Shown here piece after piece: positions 1-9,171 of a stretch of 64,000 nt of DNA. The translations under genes and the position numbers were made by a program. Origin of the DNA: Armatimonadetes bacterium Uphvl-Ar1 (GTDB lineage: Bacteria > Armatimonadota > Fimbriimonadia > Fimbriimonadales > Fimbriimonadaceae); contig CP021423.1 in assembly GCA_002162075.1 (NCBI GenBank), forward strand, positions 868,001 to 932,000, in the 5' to 3' direction. A model generated the notes under the pieces. The model was not told the origin of the DNA and did no database searches. It saw only the letters and a list, made by a program, of their open reading frames with translations. Position 1 is the stretch's first letter. Each line of letters starts with the position of its first letter.

Positions 1-8
1 AACTTTCA

Positions 9-272
9 GTGGGAGATTTGAAGGCTGGACGAATTGGAGACCAATCTGGTTTGGGTCGGCTCATGGAGTCGCTTTGGAACCGATTGGAGCGAGATGAGGT
101 TGCCCTTTCTGGATGGCATCAGTATGAACTTGGTCGAGAGATGAGCGCGGAAAGTCTAAACCGACTTCGGCTCTTGGGGTTGTGGTACGGTCGCCCTGAG
201 TCTAAGGTGATCTCAAGCTTGATTGAGAGCTTTTTTCGCGAGCGGGGAAAGAGAATCCAGTTACACGATTGA
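9..272 (+). CDS. Small hypothetical protein, possibly the C-terminal end of a gene cut by the window edge
   Basis: I do not recognise this protein. It is about 87 residues, mostly helical and charged, with several Leu/Arg-rich stretches and no membrane segment. The frame is open to the left edge, so the GTG taken as start may be an internal Val of a longer gene. Its last 71 bases overlap, tail to tail, the 3' end of the WD40 gene on the other strand, which makes it less certain. The residue mix looks protein-like rather than like a shadow frame. What it does cannot be said. Confidence 0.4.
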   Translation: MGDLKAGRIGDQSGLGRLMESLWNRLERDEVALSGWHQYELGREMSAESLNRLRLLGLWYGRPESKVISSLIESFFRERGKRIQLHD

Positions 273-3200
273 TGAGGTTGCCATCGGCGTCAACCGAGAT
301 TAAGCTCGATCCGTCCGATGTGAAATGACATCGGTTGACGGTGGTGGAATAGTCGGTCAGGCTGAGAAGTTCAAGTCCTGATTCCGCATCCCAGACATGG
401 ATGATGTGGTCATTTCCGCCGGTGACAATTCGTTTTCCATCGGCTGAGAATGATGCGTCAGATATCCATGATTTATGTTGAAAGACGTGGATTTGCTTAC
501 CGGTGATCGCATCCCATTGTCGGACCGTCCCATCGAATGATGTTGTGACGAGTTGTTGACTATTCGGTGAAAATTTGGACATAAAAAGGCGTGATGTGTG
601 TCCCACTAACGTGTGAATTATTCTTCCAGAGTGGGCGTCGATGATAGTTGCTGTTTCGTCGTTGCTGACGGTCGAGATGAGTCTGGAATCTGGTGAGAAA
701 ATTATATAGCGAGGTTTGTCGGAGTGGACGGGGATGGTACGCAAAATCTTCCGGCTTTCAACTGAGATGATTGACACGGAACCATCGCTATTTACGGAAC
801 TGAGTAGTTGAGCATTGGGTGACATGGCAATTCGAATAGGTTGGGATTTTGGTGCTCTGACCTCCTGGGGGGAATCATATTTTGTGAAAATGAGGATACG
901 TCCATCGGCTTCGAGCGAAGCGAAGTAAGTTTGACCGTTAAAGGAGGCAGACTCGACATCTTCAACTTCAGATTTGAACACACCGTTGAGTGTGCGCTCT
1001 TGGCTGTTTTGGGGATTGAATGTAATGAGACCGAAGGTTTTGGATGCGATGGCAAGGAGGTCTGTTGTGGGATCAAATAATATGCGAGGGAGAGTTGGGG
1101 AATTTGACAACCACTCCTTTTCGATTGTTGATTCAGATGTGATGAGCCTAACTCGTCCGAGAATGTCTGATGCGGCGGAGTATTGGCTACTTGGTGAGGT
1201 AATGAGAATGTTGGGTCCTGGTATTCCAAGTTTGAGTTTTGTGACGAGCAAACTGGGTGGAATTTTCCAAGTTCTCAGTGTGCCATCGTCAGAGGATGTT
1301 GCCAGCATAGAGTCATTATCGAAGAACCAGATGGCGTTGATTCTTCCGGGATGACCGACAAGCGTTCCGATTGGGTCTGGCTTATTTGTATAGTAGAGGT
1401 ACACGGTTCCGTTTGCAGAACCTGAGGCGGTGAATTGTCCGTTTTTGGACTGAGCGGTTGCCATAATTGGCCCTCCAGCATCTTTGTATTCAGTAACGAC
1501 CTTTCCAGATTCGTAGTCAAGAGAGTGCATTGGTCCAGCTGCTAGCCCAACGAGAAGTTGGTTTGTGCTTTTGAAGTGCTGGATGAGACGTATGGATTCT
1601 GGAAATGAGGTATTCCATACAACTTGATCTGTTAATGGGTTTATGCGAGAAATTGAAGTTTGGTTGGTTACAATCCAATCGCTACTTGAAGATTCGGCAT
1701 ATACACTGTAGACGTTTTCCTCTACTTGATAAGATCGCACAGTTCTCCACGTCGTTGTATCTGTCTGATCAACACGTGTCTTTTCTGAATCAAGAACGAA
1801 TATACTCTTATCGTCTTGCGTGAAACCAATCGGTGTGCCTTTCAGAACTTTTGCTTGGTTTCCGATTGAGGTGAGGACTTCAAATTGTTCTTCTCCGGCC
1901 AACCTGGTGATGAATTGTCCTGTTCTGGAGACAGTTCTGACGGGCCAATTGGAATATTGAAAGGAATATTTTTTCGAGCCAGTGGGTGTAAAAATTTCAG
2001 TACCGGATTTTCGGAATGCTGTGAAGAGTTTTGTGTCGGCAATTGGGACTACCGTGATCGTTGGTTCTTTGAGATCAATTTCGGATTCGTATTGGGTCGT
2101 GAGTTGATTGAGGTAATGCCATTCCCAGTTCTTCGCTGGATAGCTCTCAGCTGTTTTTAGGGTTTTGGTGGCGGCAATCCAGTTTCCTAGGTTGACCTGA
2201 CTATTTGCGGCTTGGATAGCACTCAAGTAGACCTGCTCTTGGAGCTGTTTTTGGTTGAGCTCACTCTTTGATAAAGCGGCTTGGGCTTGGTTTGCCAGGC
2301 TCTGATTTGAGAGAGCAAGCCACCCGAGGGCGGCGCAAACTACGGACGCGATTGCCCCGACTCGGAGAGCCGCGCGCCGGGCGGCAAGTTTTTGGCGGCG
2401 GTTTTCCTCCATCGGTAGATGATTTGTGATCCAAGTATCGTTAAAGACTCGTTGATAGAGAGTGTTTCGAGGTGCAAGGAAGTTATTGTAGACGGTGACA
2501 ATGCCGCTCAATCTGAGATGACTGACAACGTCCTTCGGATAATTTGTGACGGGCTGGGGCTTTTTGAGGATGTTTTTGTAAGCCAGGAGGCACGTTGTTG
2601 TGAATTCTTCTGGTTTTGGGTGGGCCGGGCTGAGGAATCCGGTCGCAACTTGGTGGAGATGGGGGTTTGTTTCGGCACCGCTTCGGTGGATGAACTCGGT
2701 GGATATGATTGTGTTAAGTTTTTGAATGTCTGGAGTTTTGCTTTGATGCAGGATTGAGCAGAGGTATTGAGTAAGAAACGGGTGTCCACCGCACCAACCA
2801 TGGATTTGTTTAAGGAGTTTTTTTGCTTCGGTAGGGTTGGACCCAAGATGATTTGCGTATTGAGTGAGGTCTTGAGGTGTGAAGTCCTCGAGGATAATTG
2901 TCTGGGCAATATCGAATGGAGCAACGGCCTGACTTTGGACGAGTTGATATGGCGAGGCCGATCCGATGAGGCACCAAGTGAGGCGTTCGAGGTTGGAGTT
3001 TTGGCTCCGTTCGTTGTATAGGCTTCGGATGGCGGCGAAGAAACCATCGGCAGGGAAAGGGAGGACGCGGACGAAGTCAATTTCGTCGGCAAATATGGTT
3101 ACGGGTTGGTTGAGATGTGAAGGAAGGAGTCTGATTTGAGCAAACAAGGCATTTATTGACCCGATGAGAGTGCATTCCTTACGGTAATCGGCGAAGAAAT

Positions 3201-3498
3201 TGGAGTTGGGGAGTTGCTCTTGGAAAGCTGTGGCGATTCCGGCGCACCATTGATCTTGAGTGAGATTGCTTCCATATCTTTGGAGATCTAGCTTGATGCA
3301 GAGGTGACCGGATTCTTCGAGTCTTGAAATAGTTTGGGCTACGAGACTTGATTTTCCTTTTTGCCTGGCATCGAGAACGGATACAAACTTGTGTTGAGTG
3401 AGGGCGACAAAGATTTGTTCATCCGCGAGCCTCCGGATGTAGCTTGGGTGTTCGGGGGCAAGAGTGCCGCCAGATGCGAAGAAATTTTCTTTTGGCAA
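202..3498 (-). CDS. AAA-like ATPase / WD40 repeat membrane protein
   Basis: A 1098-residue protein in three parts. Residues ~8-350 match the AAA-like family (AAA_35 type) in which an ATPase sits before a repeat domain: a P-loop-like ARQKGKSSL near 44-52 whose first Gly is replaced by Asp, and an acidic Walker B-like FADEID near 136-141. A single membrane helix follows a basic stretch at ~378-396. Residues ~470-1080 form WD40 blades (for example the SADGKRIVTGGNDHIIHVWD type near the C-terminus). The likely arrangement is a cytoplasmic switch joined through one helix to a propeller. The start is TTG, chosen because the family's conserved N-terminal segment begins at residue ~7. It diverges from the Crp-family gene. 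A role in signalling or conflict systems is inference only. Confidence 0.85.
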   Translation of the reverse strand: MPKENFFASGGTLAPEHPSYIRRLADEQIFVALTQHKFVSVLDARQKGKSSLVAQTISRLEESGHLCIKLDLQRYGSNLTQDQWCAGIATAFQEQLPNSNFFADYRKECTLIGSINALFAQIRLLPSHLNQPVTIFADEIDFVRVLPFPADGFFAAIRSLYNERSQNSNLERLTWCLIGSASPYQLVQSQAVAPFDIAQTIILEDFTPQDLTQYANHLGSNPTEAKKLLKQIHGWCGGHPFLTQYLCSILHQSKTPDIQKLNTIISTEFIHRSGAETNPHLHQVATGFLSPAHPKPEEFTTTCLLAYKNILKKPQPVTNYPKDVVSHLRLSGIVTVYNNFLAPRNTLYQRVFNDTWITNHLPMEENRRQKLAARRAALRVGAIASVVCAALGWLALSNQSLANQAQAALSKSELNQKQLQEQVYLSAIQAANSQVNLGNWIAATKTLKTAESYPAKNWEWHYLNQLTTQYESEIDLKEPTITVVPIADTKLFTAFRKSGTEIFTPTGSKKYSFQYSNWPVRTVSRTGQFITRLAGEEQFEVLTSIGNQAKVLKGTPIGFTQDDKSIFVLDSEKTRVDQTDTTTWRTVRSYQVEENVYSVYAESSSSDWIVTNQTSISRINPLTDQVVWNTSFPESIRLIQHFKSTNQLLVGLAAGPMHSLDYESGKVVTEYKDAGGPIMATAQSKNGQFTASGSANGTVYLYYTNKPDPIGTLVGHPGRINAIWFFDNDSMLATSSDDGTLRTWKIPPSLLVTKLKLGIPGPNILITSPSSQYSAASDILGRVRLITSESTIEKEWLSNSPTLPRILFDPTTDLLAIASKTFGLITFNPQNSQERTLNGVFKSEVEDVESASFNGQTYFASLEADGRILIFTKYDSPQEVRAPKSQPIRIAMSPNAQLLSSVNSDGSVSIISVESRKILRTIPVHSDKPRYIIFSPDSRLISTVSNDETATIIDAHSGRIIHTLVGHTSRLFMSKFSPNSQQLVTTSFDGTVRQWDAITGKQIHVFQHKSWISDASFSADGKRIVTGGNDHIIHVWDAESGLELLSLTDYSTTVNRCHFTSDGSSLISVDADGNLINRVTGFSFPAREKSSQSSLRSP

Positions 3499-3546
3499 GG
3501 TAGTGATCTATGTTACATTCTTGGCTCATATTGGATTGCTTTGGAC

Positions 3547-3562
3547 TGTGATGTGCATCACA
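3547..3562. promoter_or_regulatory. CRP-type operator palindrome TGTGA-N6-TCACA
   Basis: TGTGATGTGCATCACA has both half-sites of the classic CRP consensus at the classic 6-bp spacing. It ends 8 bp before the ATG of a Crp/Fnr-family gene and lies 49 bp from the divergent WD40 gene. So close to the start codon, it would most simply mediate autorepression; it could also control the divergent gene. Confidence 0.7.
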
Positions 3563-3570
3563 ATTTGATT

Positions 3571-4206
3571 ATGGATTCTCGAATTCGGGTCATCGGTCAG
3601 CTTCAGTTGTTTTCTGGATTACCGCCTGGTCATATTGAAAAAATTGCGGCGTGCGGAACGTTCATTAGGATTGCCAAGAAGACGGTTTTGATGGAGCAAG
3701 GTGCGCCGGGCCGTTCGATGATTGTTTTGATTCGGGGTCGGGTGAAGATTGAGCAAGGTCCGGCTTTGAGCCAGCTTTCGACGGTTGCTTACCGTGAGGC
3801 AGGAGATGCGGTGGGTGAAATGAGCTTGTTGGACGATGAGCCTCGTTCGGCCCGAGTGACAGCCGTGACGGACTGTCAGGCGATTCAGATCCGAAAAGAG
3901 GATTTCCGCCGGGTGGTGATAGAGAATCCGCAGCTCTGCTTTGAATTATTGAAGGTAACGATGTTGAGGCTACGCGAGGCGACGGAAGAACTGACGACGG
4001 GTCGAATTGAGAGTATTGAAGCGAAGATTATTAGGCTCCTAGAGAAGTTACCGGTGGATGAATCGGGAGTGCTTTCTTTGAATCAAACTCAGTTGGCGAA
4101 GCAGGTCGGATGTTCCCGAGAAGCTTTGAATCGGAATTTGCATACGGTTGTGGATTCGGGCAAGTTGGTTCGTGTTGGTCGTGGGAAATACCGACTTGCG
4201 TCTTGA
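3571..4206 (+). CDS. Crp/Fnr family transcriptional regulator
   Basis: A 211-residue regulator with an N-terminal cyclic-nucleotide-binding beta-roll (about residues 10-115, including GDAVGEMSLLDDEPRSARV, the phosphate-binding-cassette region), a dimerisation helix and a C-terminal winged HTH (LNQTQLAKQVGCSREALNRN, then a GKYRL wing). ATG 3571 was chosen over an upstream in-frame start because family homology begins there and because a CRP-type palindrome lies just before it. No cysteine set typical of an FNR iron-sulfur cluster is visible, so cAMP or another small ligand is more likely than oxygen sensing. A strong hairpin follows the stop codon. Confidence 0.92.
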   Translation: MDSRIRVIGQLQLFSGLPPGHIEKIAACGTFIRIAKKTVLMEQGAPGRSMIVLIRGRVKIEQGPALSQLSTVAYREAGDAVGEMSLLDDEPRSARVTAVTDCQAIQIRKEDFRRVVIENPQLCFELLKVTMLRLREATEELTTGRIESIEAKIIRLLEKLPVDESGVLSLNQTQLAKQVGCSREALNRNLHTVVDSGKLVRVGRGKYRLAS

Positions 4207-4208
4207 AT

Positions 4209-4244
4209 CTCAGCGCGAGGGAGTTTGAACTCTCTCGCGCTGAG
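4209..4244. terminator. Hairpin between convergent genes
   Basis: A 15-bp stem (CTCAGCGCGAGGGAG against its complement, one G-T pair) with a 6-nt loop lies between the Crp gene and the convergent DinB gene. There is no clear U-tract on either side, so it may be a bidirectional terminator or an mRNA 3'-end stabiliser. Confidence 0.6.
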
Positions 4245-4251
4245 GATTGAA

Positions 4252-4701
4252 CTACATATCGTTGTCGCCGTATAGGGTTTGGATGTAATTCACTTGTCCG
4301 ACGTGATAGACGACGTTCCAGTAGTGGAAGCCAGCGATTTCGGCTCCGCTGTGCTCTTCACCCCAGGGCATTGAGTGCATGGCGCTCATTTGTTCGGGGG
4401 TCATAGTTTTGAGGAACTCATTGTAGGTTGCGGTGACTTCTCGACATTTTTGCTCACAGGTGTCGAGATCCCAATTGGTTGAAGCAGTGCTGAACTCTTC
4501 ATAGTTTGCATATGGGGACTGATGATTGGGGTCAATATGCATCAGGAAGAAATGGGGGCTCGTTGCGAGTTCGCGGGCTTGTTCGAGGGCGGATCGTCCT
4601 GTGTCGAGGGGTTTCCAGTTCTGTTTGTCTTCGGGCATCTTGCGGACGGCTTTGAAGAACATGTCGACGGCACCGTTATTCATGGCAATTAGTTGTTCCA
4701 T
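4252..4701 (-). CDS. DinB-family protein
   Basis: A 149-residue helical-bundle protein of the DinB/YfiT-like superfamily, whose members usually bind a divalent metal through three histidines. Candidate ligands are visible: His near residue 50 (SPHFFLMH) and the C-terminal pair in HYWNVVYHVGQVNY. The C-terminal HxGQ...YIQTLYG pattern is typical. The family includes thiol-dependent transferases and damage-inducible proteins, so the reaction cannot be assigned. It converges on the Crp gene and has no obvious operon partner. Confidence 0.8.
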   Translation of the reverse strand: MEQLIAMNNGAVDMFFKAVRKMPEDKQNWKPLDTGRSALEQARELATSPHFFLMHIDPNHQSPYANYEEFSTASTNWDLDTCEQKCREVTATYNEFLKTMTPEQMSAMHSMPWGEEHSGAEIAGFHYWNVVYHVGQVNYIQTLYGDNDM

Positions 4702-4784
4702 TGTAGTGATTGATACCCTAGTGGGTTGTTAAGAGTTGGGGAGATTTCTCTGTTCTGGCAAGTGACACAATTTGACGGAGGTTG

Positions 4785-4813
4785 GGATTCCGGGTCACGC
4801 CCAGGATGACGAG
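4785..4813. repeat. Intergenic repeat, 'ATTCCGGGTCACGCCC' type
   Basis: A diverged copy of the GATTCCGGGTCACGCCC...GATGACGA element that also occurs near 23855 and 24104. The core is an imperfect palindrome. It lies in the 165-bp gap between the DinB gene and the oxidoreductase; I see nothing else in that gap. Confidence 0.6.
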
Positions 4814-4866
4814 TGCTGACGCTCGGTAGGACGACAACCAACGCTCGGAGATGTGTTTCTTCAAAA

Positions 4867-6261
4867 CTATCGGGGCATTTTAACGGTTTGGACTTGACCC
4901 CCTGAATTACGGGATTTTTCGGCTTGGAATCCGATGAGGTGGCTTTCCATGCTTTCGGTCAGATTGGATGTGAGAATGGTTTCATCTCGACGAGCGACGG
5001 CGTGGCAGAAATCCTTGCAGAGCCGAATATCGCCGCCTCCGTGACCATCGAGATTGCCGAAGGCTTGATTGACGTCCCAGCGAATCGCCTTGCGGTTTTC
5101 AAAATCGTAAACGTCGAGGAATCTCTCATCGCCGACGATGTCGCCTTTGGTACCCATGATACGGGTTTTGCGTCCGCCGTAGCTGGTCATTGCTTCCATG
5201 CTGAACGCAGCGGTGACGTTGCCCGCGAATTGCATGTTGACAACTTGGTGGTCAACGACGGTGTTGTCATTTTTGAATACACATTTTCCGTATTGGCCCT
5301 TGCGGAGGGCCTCAAGGATGCCTTGGTCTGTGCGATTTGAGGTTTCGATATGTCCCCAACCCCAAAGTTTTTTGTGCACATAGACTTGGGCGGCGTGGTA
5401 GATGCATGAGTTTTCGATTGGGCAGCCGTCCATGCAGTGGGTTGGGGCTCCTTTGGGGGCGTATTCATCGCGGAAGTACTTGAGTGATCCAAAGCTGGAG
5501 ACTCGTTCGCACGGCGCGTCGATGACCCACCGAAGAATGTCGAGGTCGTGGCACGATTTGGCGAGGAGGGAGGGGTTGGATTGCTTTTCGTTGCGCCAGA
5601 TTCCTCGAACATAGCTGTGGGCAAAGTGGAGGTAGTGAATAGGTTCCATATGCTGAATGCTGACGACGTCGCCGATCATGCCCGATCGGACGACTTCCTT
5701 CATTTGGACAAAATAGGGTGCATAGCGCAGGACATGGCAGACACCGACGATGGCGTTTTTCTTGCGAGCAAGGGCCAAGATGTCTGAACATTCTCGCCAC
5801 GTTTGAGCGATGGGTTTTTCTAGGATCAGATCGTAGCCAGCGTTCAGAGCGGCCATTGCTGGGCCGTAATGCAGGTGGTCTGGTGTGGAGACAAGAACGG
5901 CGTCGGCGAATTTGGGGCGGTCGAAGAGGTGCTCCCAGGTGGTGACGACGTTTTTGGGGTCGAGATTGTGGATTCGGGTGGCGTTCGCGCGTTTGTAGTC
6001 AACAGGATCGGCGACGCCAACGACTTGAAATTCACTTTTGAGCTGAGACTGGAATGAACCGTAGTATCCGCCTCGGTTGCCGTAACCCGCAATGAGGACA
6101 CGGATGGGTCGATCAAGAGGTTTATAGTCGATTCCTTTTGGCGTGGGAAGGCCGGGATCTTGGGGAGTTGATTCGTGCGCGTCCCATGTCAGGAGTTCCT
6201 TGGGTGTGAATGCACCAGCAGCGGTGAGACCCATAGCCTGGAGGAGTTCGCGTCTTGTCAT
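4867..6261 (-). CDS. Gfo/Idh/MocA-family oxidoreductase with Tat signal
   Basis: A 464-residue NAD(P)-dependent oxidoreductase. The N-terminus MTRRELLQAMGLTAAGAF is a twin-arginine signal, so it is probably exported folded with its cofactor. The Rossmann motif VLIAGYGNRGG follows at ~55, then the family's EKP motif (LILEKPIAQT) and the C-terminal alpha/beta domain with a CHDLDILRW segment carrying the usual catalytic His/Asp. The substrate is likely a sugar or inositol-type polyol, but nothing fixes which. ATG 6261 was chosen over an upstream in-frame start because it begins the Tat motif and has TATTCT seven bases upstream. It diverges from the Rossmann gene at 6333. Confidence 0.9.
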   Translation of the reverse strand: MTRRELLQAMGLTAAGAFTPKELLTWDAHESTPQDPGLPTPKGIDYKPLDRPIRVLIAGYGNRGGYYGSFQSQLKSEFQVVGVADPVDYKRANATRIHNLDPKNVVTTWEHLFDRPKFADAVLVSTPDHLHYGPAMAALNAGYDLILEKPIAQTWRECSDILALARKKNAIVGVCHVLRYAPYFVQMKEVVRSGMIGDVVSIQHMEPIHYLHFAHSYVRGIWRNEKQSNPSLLAKSCHDLDILRWVIDAPCERVSSFGSLKYFRDEYAPKGAPTHCMDGCPIENSCIYHAAQVYVHKKLWGWGHIETSNRTDQGILEALRKGQYGKCVFKNDNTVVDHQVVNMQFAGNVTAAFSMEAMTSYGGRKTRIMGTKGDIVGDERFLDVYDFENRKAIRWDVNQAFGNLDGHGGGDIRLCKDFCHAVARRDETILTSNLTESMESHLIGFQAEKSRNSGGQVQTVKMPR

Positions 6262-6268
6262 GCTCGCT

Positions 6269-6274
6269 AGAATA
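6269..6274 (-). promoter_or_regulatory. Probable -10 box (TATTCT) of a leaderless promoter
   Basis: On the minus strand TATTCT ends 7 nt before the ATG of the oxidoreductase at 6261, so transcription would start at or next to the start codon. No good -35 is seen. Confidence 0.5.
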
Positions 6275-6319
6275 GCGACTCCGCGTGTTGAGGTGCAAGT
6301 TTTTTTGATTGTTGATCGG

Positions 6320-6325
6320 TACACT
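6320..6325 (+). promoter_or_regulatory. Probable -10 box (TACACT) of a leaderless promoter
   Basis: TACACT, in the context CGGTACACT, ends 7 nt before GTG 6333. The same GGTACACT string occurs upstream of 15224 and 21275. Confidence 0.5.
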
Positions 6326-6332
6326 GTGCTCC

Positions 6333-7031
6333 GTGAGTGGTCGGGTCATCACGGTTTTAGGTGCGGGCAACATGCGAACTGGCCCGGCGGTGGTTTCGAC
6401 ATTGTCGCAGTGGTATCCAGATTTTCCGGTTACTGTTCACTTGTTTGATGCTAATCCTGAGCGGTTAGAGTTGATACGTTTGCTTGCTGAGCAGTTGATG
6501 GATGCTTGGAATTCGGAAGTTCCGGTCTTTGGATTTCAGGATTGGGATCTGGCTTGCAAGGGGACAACTGATTTAATCGTCACGCTTCACGAAGACTGCG
6601 CGAGGCGGATGCGGGGAGGCGGACGTTCCGTGGCTTTGGAATATTTTGAGAAAGCGGAGCCGATGGACTTTTATCTGGGTGGCGACCGAAACAAGCCGAC
6701 TCCGGTTGATCAACTCAGTGAGCAAACGAAGCGTCTGCTGATTGCTCCCGATTCGGGAGAAGTGAGCCGCGTGTGGATATTGAGAGAGGTCGTTTCAAAT
6801 GTTTTGAGGGAATTGGACGGGGTGAGGGTTTTGAACTTGATGAGGGGTGTGGAGTTGATGGCAGTTGAAGGAGTTGAATGGCCTGATGCGGTGAACGAGG
6901 AAGCATTGACTGTGGTTCCGCACCAGATTCTTCGGTGGGTTCGAGGCGACGAAGAGATGGACGAATTGAGGCGGGCTGGATCTGACTCGCCATTACTCCG
7001 ATGGCTGGTGGAATCGGAGAGAGTCGGGTAA
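6333..7031 (+). CDS. Hypothetical Rossmann-fold protein (glycosidase family 4-like N-terminus)
   Basis: About 232 residues. The start has a dinucleotide-binding look (VITVLGAGNMRTGPAVVSTL) followed by a strand ending in Asp and an ERLELIRLLAEQLMD helix, recalling the NAD-binding half of family 4 glycosidases or other sugar dehydrogenases. The catalytic half of such enzymes is absent, so it is not called one. The C-terminus (VVPHQILRWVRGDEEMDELR) is charged and helical. GTG 6333 is preferred to the TTG 24 bases upstream because a TACACT -10 box ends 7 nt before it. It lies 7 bp before the PH-domain gene and may be co-transcribed with it. Confidence 0.6.
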   Translation: MSGRVITVLGAGNMRTGPAVVSTLSQWYPDFPVTVHLFDANPERLELIRLLAEQLMDAWNSEVPVFGFQDWDLACKGTTDLIVTLHEDCARRMRGGGRSVALEYFEKAEPMDFYLGGDRNKPTPVDQLSEQTKRLLIAPDSGEVSRVWILREVVSNVLRELDGVRVLNLMRGVELMAVEGVEWPDAVNEEALTVVPHQILRWVRGDEEMDELRRAGSDSPLLRWLVESERVG

Positions 7032-7038
7032 GACGACG

Positions 7039-7611
7039 ATGGAAACGATGGTTGAAAAGATTGACATCACGAAATGGAGCCAATTGGAGCCTAAGGTTAA
7101 GACTTTGTGGCGGGTTTCCAATGCGATATATGCGCTGCTGCTCTCTGGTTTAGCGATTATTCCGGATTTGATTGTCCGAAAAGCAACAAAGGGAGCTTGG
7201 CCGCTGTTTCCATTTGCGCTCCCGCTGATTGCATTTGTGGTTTTGGGGCTCTTGATGCAATGGGTGGTGGGTCGGAGTTATTACTGTTATCGCTATAAAT
7301 TAGGTGAAGACGACTTGGCGGTGGCAAAGGGGGTTTTTTGGAAGAGTTGGCGGTTTGTGAACCGAAATCGAATCCAGCATGTTGACTTGACGAGTGGACC
7401 GATTGCCCGGGCATTGGGATTGGTGGAAGTCTCGATCTATGTTGGAGGGATGCCGACTGCCGCAGCGACGATTCCTGGTTTGAGTCAATACGATGCGGAG
7501 CTTTTGCGGGCAAGTTTGGTGAAGGCGGCTGATATGCCGGGCAGCATGATGACTCAGCAAACACAGGAGCTAGTTGAGCCTCCAATTCAGGGTGAGGACA
7601 TTCGTGGCTGA
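7039..7611 (+). CDS. Bacterial PH-domain membrane protein (YdbS-like)
   Basis: A 190-residue protein with two membrane helices (about 27-45 and 57-76) followed by one bacterial PH domain of the bPH_2 type: YRYKLGEDDLAVAKGVFWKSWRFVNRNRIQHVDLTSGPIARALGLVEVSIYVGG. The pattern 'R.RIQHVDLT.GPI.R.LGL' is the family hallmark. A disordered tail follows. Its stop overlaps the start of the three-domain YdbT-like partner by 8 bp, the arrangement usual for the ydbS-ydbT pair. In Bacillus the pair is linked to resistance to membrane-active peptides; the role here is inferred. Confidence 0.88.
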   Translation: METMVEKIDITKWSQLEPKVKTLWRVSNAIYALLLSGLAIIPDLIVRKATKGAWPLFPFALPLIAFVVLGLLMQWVVGRSYYCYRYKLGEDDLAVAKGVFWKSWRFVNRNRIQHVDLTSGPIARALGLVEVSIYVGGMPTAAATIPGLSQYDAELLRASLVKAADMPGSMMTQQTQELVEPPIQGEDIRG

Positions 7612-9168
7612 ACCAATTTTTCAGCGATTACATCCATTGACAATGGTCGTTGAGCTTCAACGATTTGTCCGACAGTTCATATTTTTGATTGGGTATGGGC
7701 TATTTGTTTTGGTGACGGGCCAGGGGGGTGAGCAAGTGGGTTTTGAGCTCATCGGATTAGGAATCGGGGCCCTTGTCATTTTGCCGGCGGTATTCAAATA
7801 TTACAGTTATGGCTATTCGATCACGGACGGTAAGTTACTTGTGAAGTCGGGAATTATTCAGAAGAACTTACGGACGATTCCGCTTGATCGAATACAGAAT
7901 ATCAATGTTAAGCGCGATTGGTTGCACCGGCTGTTGGGTTTGGTTGTTTTGGAGATCGAGACGGCAGCGGGGGCGCAAGCGGAGGCAACAATTTCGTCGC
8001 TGAGTGAAGAGCAGGGCCACGTTCTCCAGGCTCAGTTGTTGGGTCAACAGGCACGAAGTTATTCGCGAATTAAGCGAGAAGATGAGGCGGTGCGGGTTAT
8101 CTACCGGCCAACTTCGTGGGAACTGTTTTTGGTTGGGGCGAGCGAGAACCGGGCGGGAGCAATTGTAGCGGCGATTGCGGGTTTGGGATTTTTTCAGCCG
8201 ATCTTGAACAGTTGGCTTGACGAGCAAGGGACTCAGGTTGTTCGGAATGCTTCACGGTTGGGCGAAGGAGAATGGCGCATATTTGCATTGGGATTCCTGG
8301 TGTTCTTGTTTATAGGCTGGGTGATTTCGATTGTTTCAACTTTTGTAAAATATTATGGATTTGTGCTTAGCGAGAAAGAAGGGAAGCTCAAGCGAGTCTA
8401 TGGTTTGATCAATCATTTTGAAAACATGTTGCCGATTCGCCGAATTCAGACGGTGCATATTGACCAGAACTTGATTCAGAAAAAGTTGAAGATTTGCAAG
8501 ATGTATGCGGCGACGGCGGGGGAATGGCGGTTCAGTCGGGGCAGGAAGGTCAGGGCAATCCTCAATTGCTTTCGGCGCCGTTGCTCACTCCGGTTCTGCG
8601 TGATGACAAGCGGTCGGATCTCTTGCGGCTCACTTTGCCGCAATATGACTTGGAGCATCCTGATTATCAGCGGGTCTCGAAGAAGACAGTTTTGCGACAT
8701 ATGAGAAGTGGCTTTTTAGGGGCTTTGCTTGTGGCAGGTGGAATGACGTTTGGCATTCGCATTTTGGTTGATCATGCTCCGGAAGTTGCTCGGAGAGCAC
8801 CACTTTGGCAATTACAGTACGGACCAACCCTAGTGTTTTGTGGATTTATGGCGTTATCGCTTTTGTCGGGGTTTTTGTATCATCGGTTTGCGCGCTGGAG
8901 TGAATCGAATCGTGTTTTATCGAATCGGCTCGGGTGGTTGAAAGTGAGATGGAATTATCTTCCGATGGCAAAGATTCAGTTGACCGAAGTGACGCAGAAT
9001 CCTGCGCAACGGTGGCTAGGGTTGGGAACCGTGACCTTCTTCTCGGCGGCCCCTTCGTTCAAGAATACAGAAGTAGATGACGTTGACCTGAGCGATGCAA
9101 TGGCTTTGGCGTACGGAACGCATCGAGAGGCAGGGACAACGCCGGACGCGTTGTTCGATGGATTTTGA
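7604..9168 (+). CDS. Bacterial PH-domain membrane protein (YdbT-like), frameshifted
   Basis: One gene split over two frames, about 521 residues once joined. The first part (7604-8518) holds a membrane-helix pair, a PH repeat (SYGYSITDGKLLVKSGIIQKNLRTIPLDRIQNINVKRDWLHRLLG), a second helix pair and the start of a second PH repeat. The second part (8518-9168) continues it, adds another helix pair and a third PH repeat (WNYLPMAKIQLTEVTQNPAQRWLGLGTV). The frames join cleanly at the G5 run 8518-8522, giving TAGGMAVQSG, if one G is restored. GTG 7604 has GGGTGAGG seven bases upstream and overlaps the previous stop. A consensus error is likelier than a dead gene, since both halves look under selection. 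Confidence 0.85.
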
Positions 9169-9171
9169 TTT

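Noticed and set aside
7604-9168. Programmed -1 frameshift at the G5 run in the ydbT-like gene.
   Set aside because: Four other genes have the same kind of single-base loss, there is no slippery heptamer with a downstream pseudoknot that I can see, and family members are encoded in one frame.
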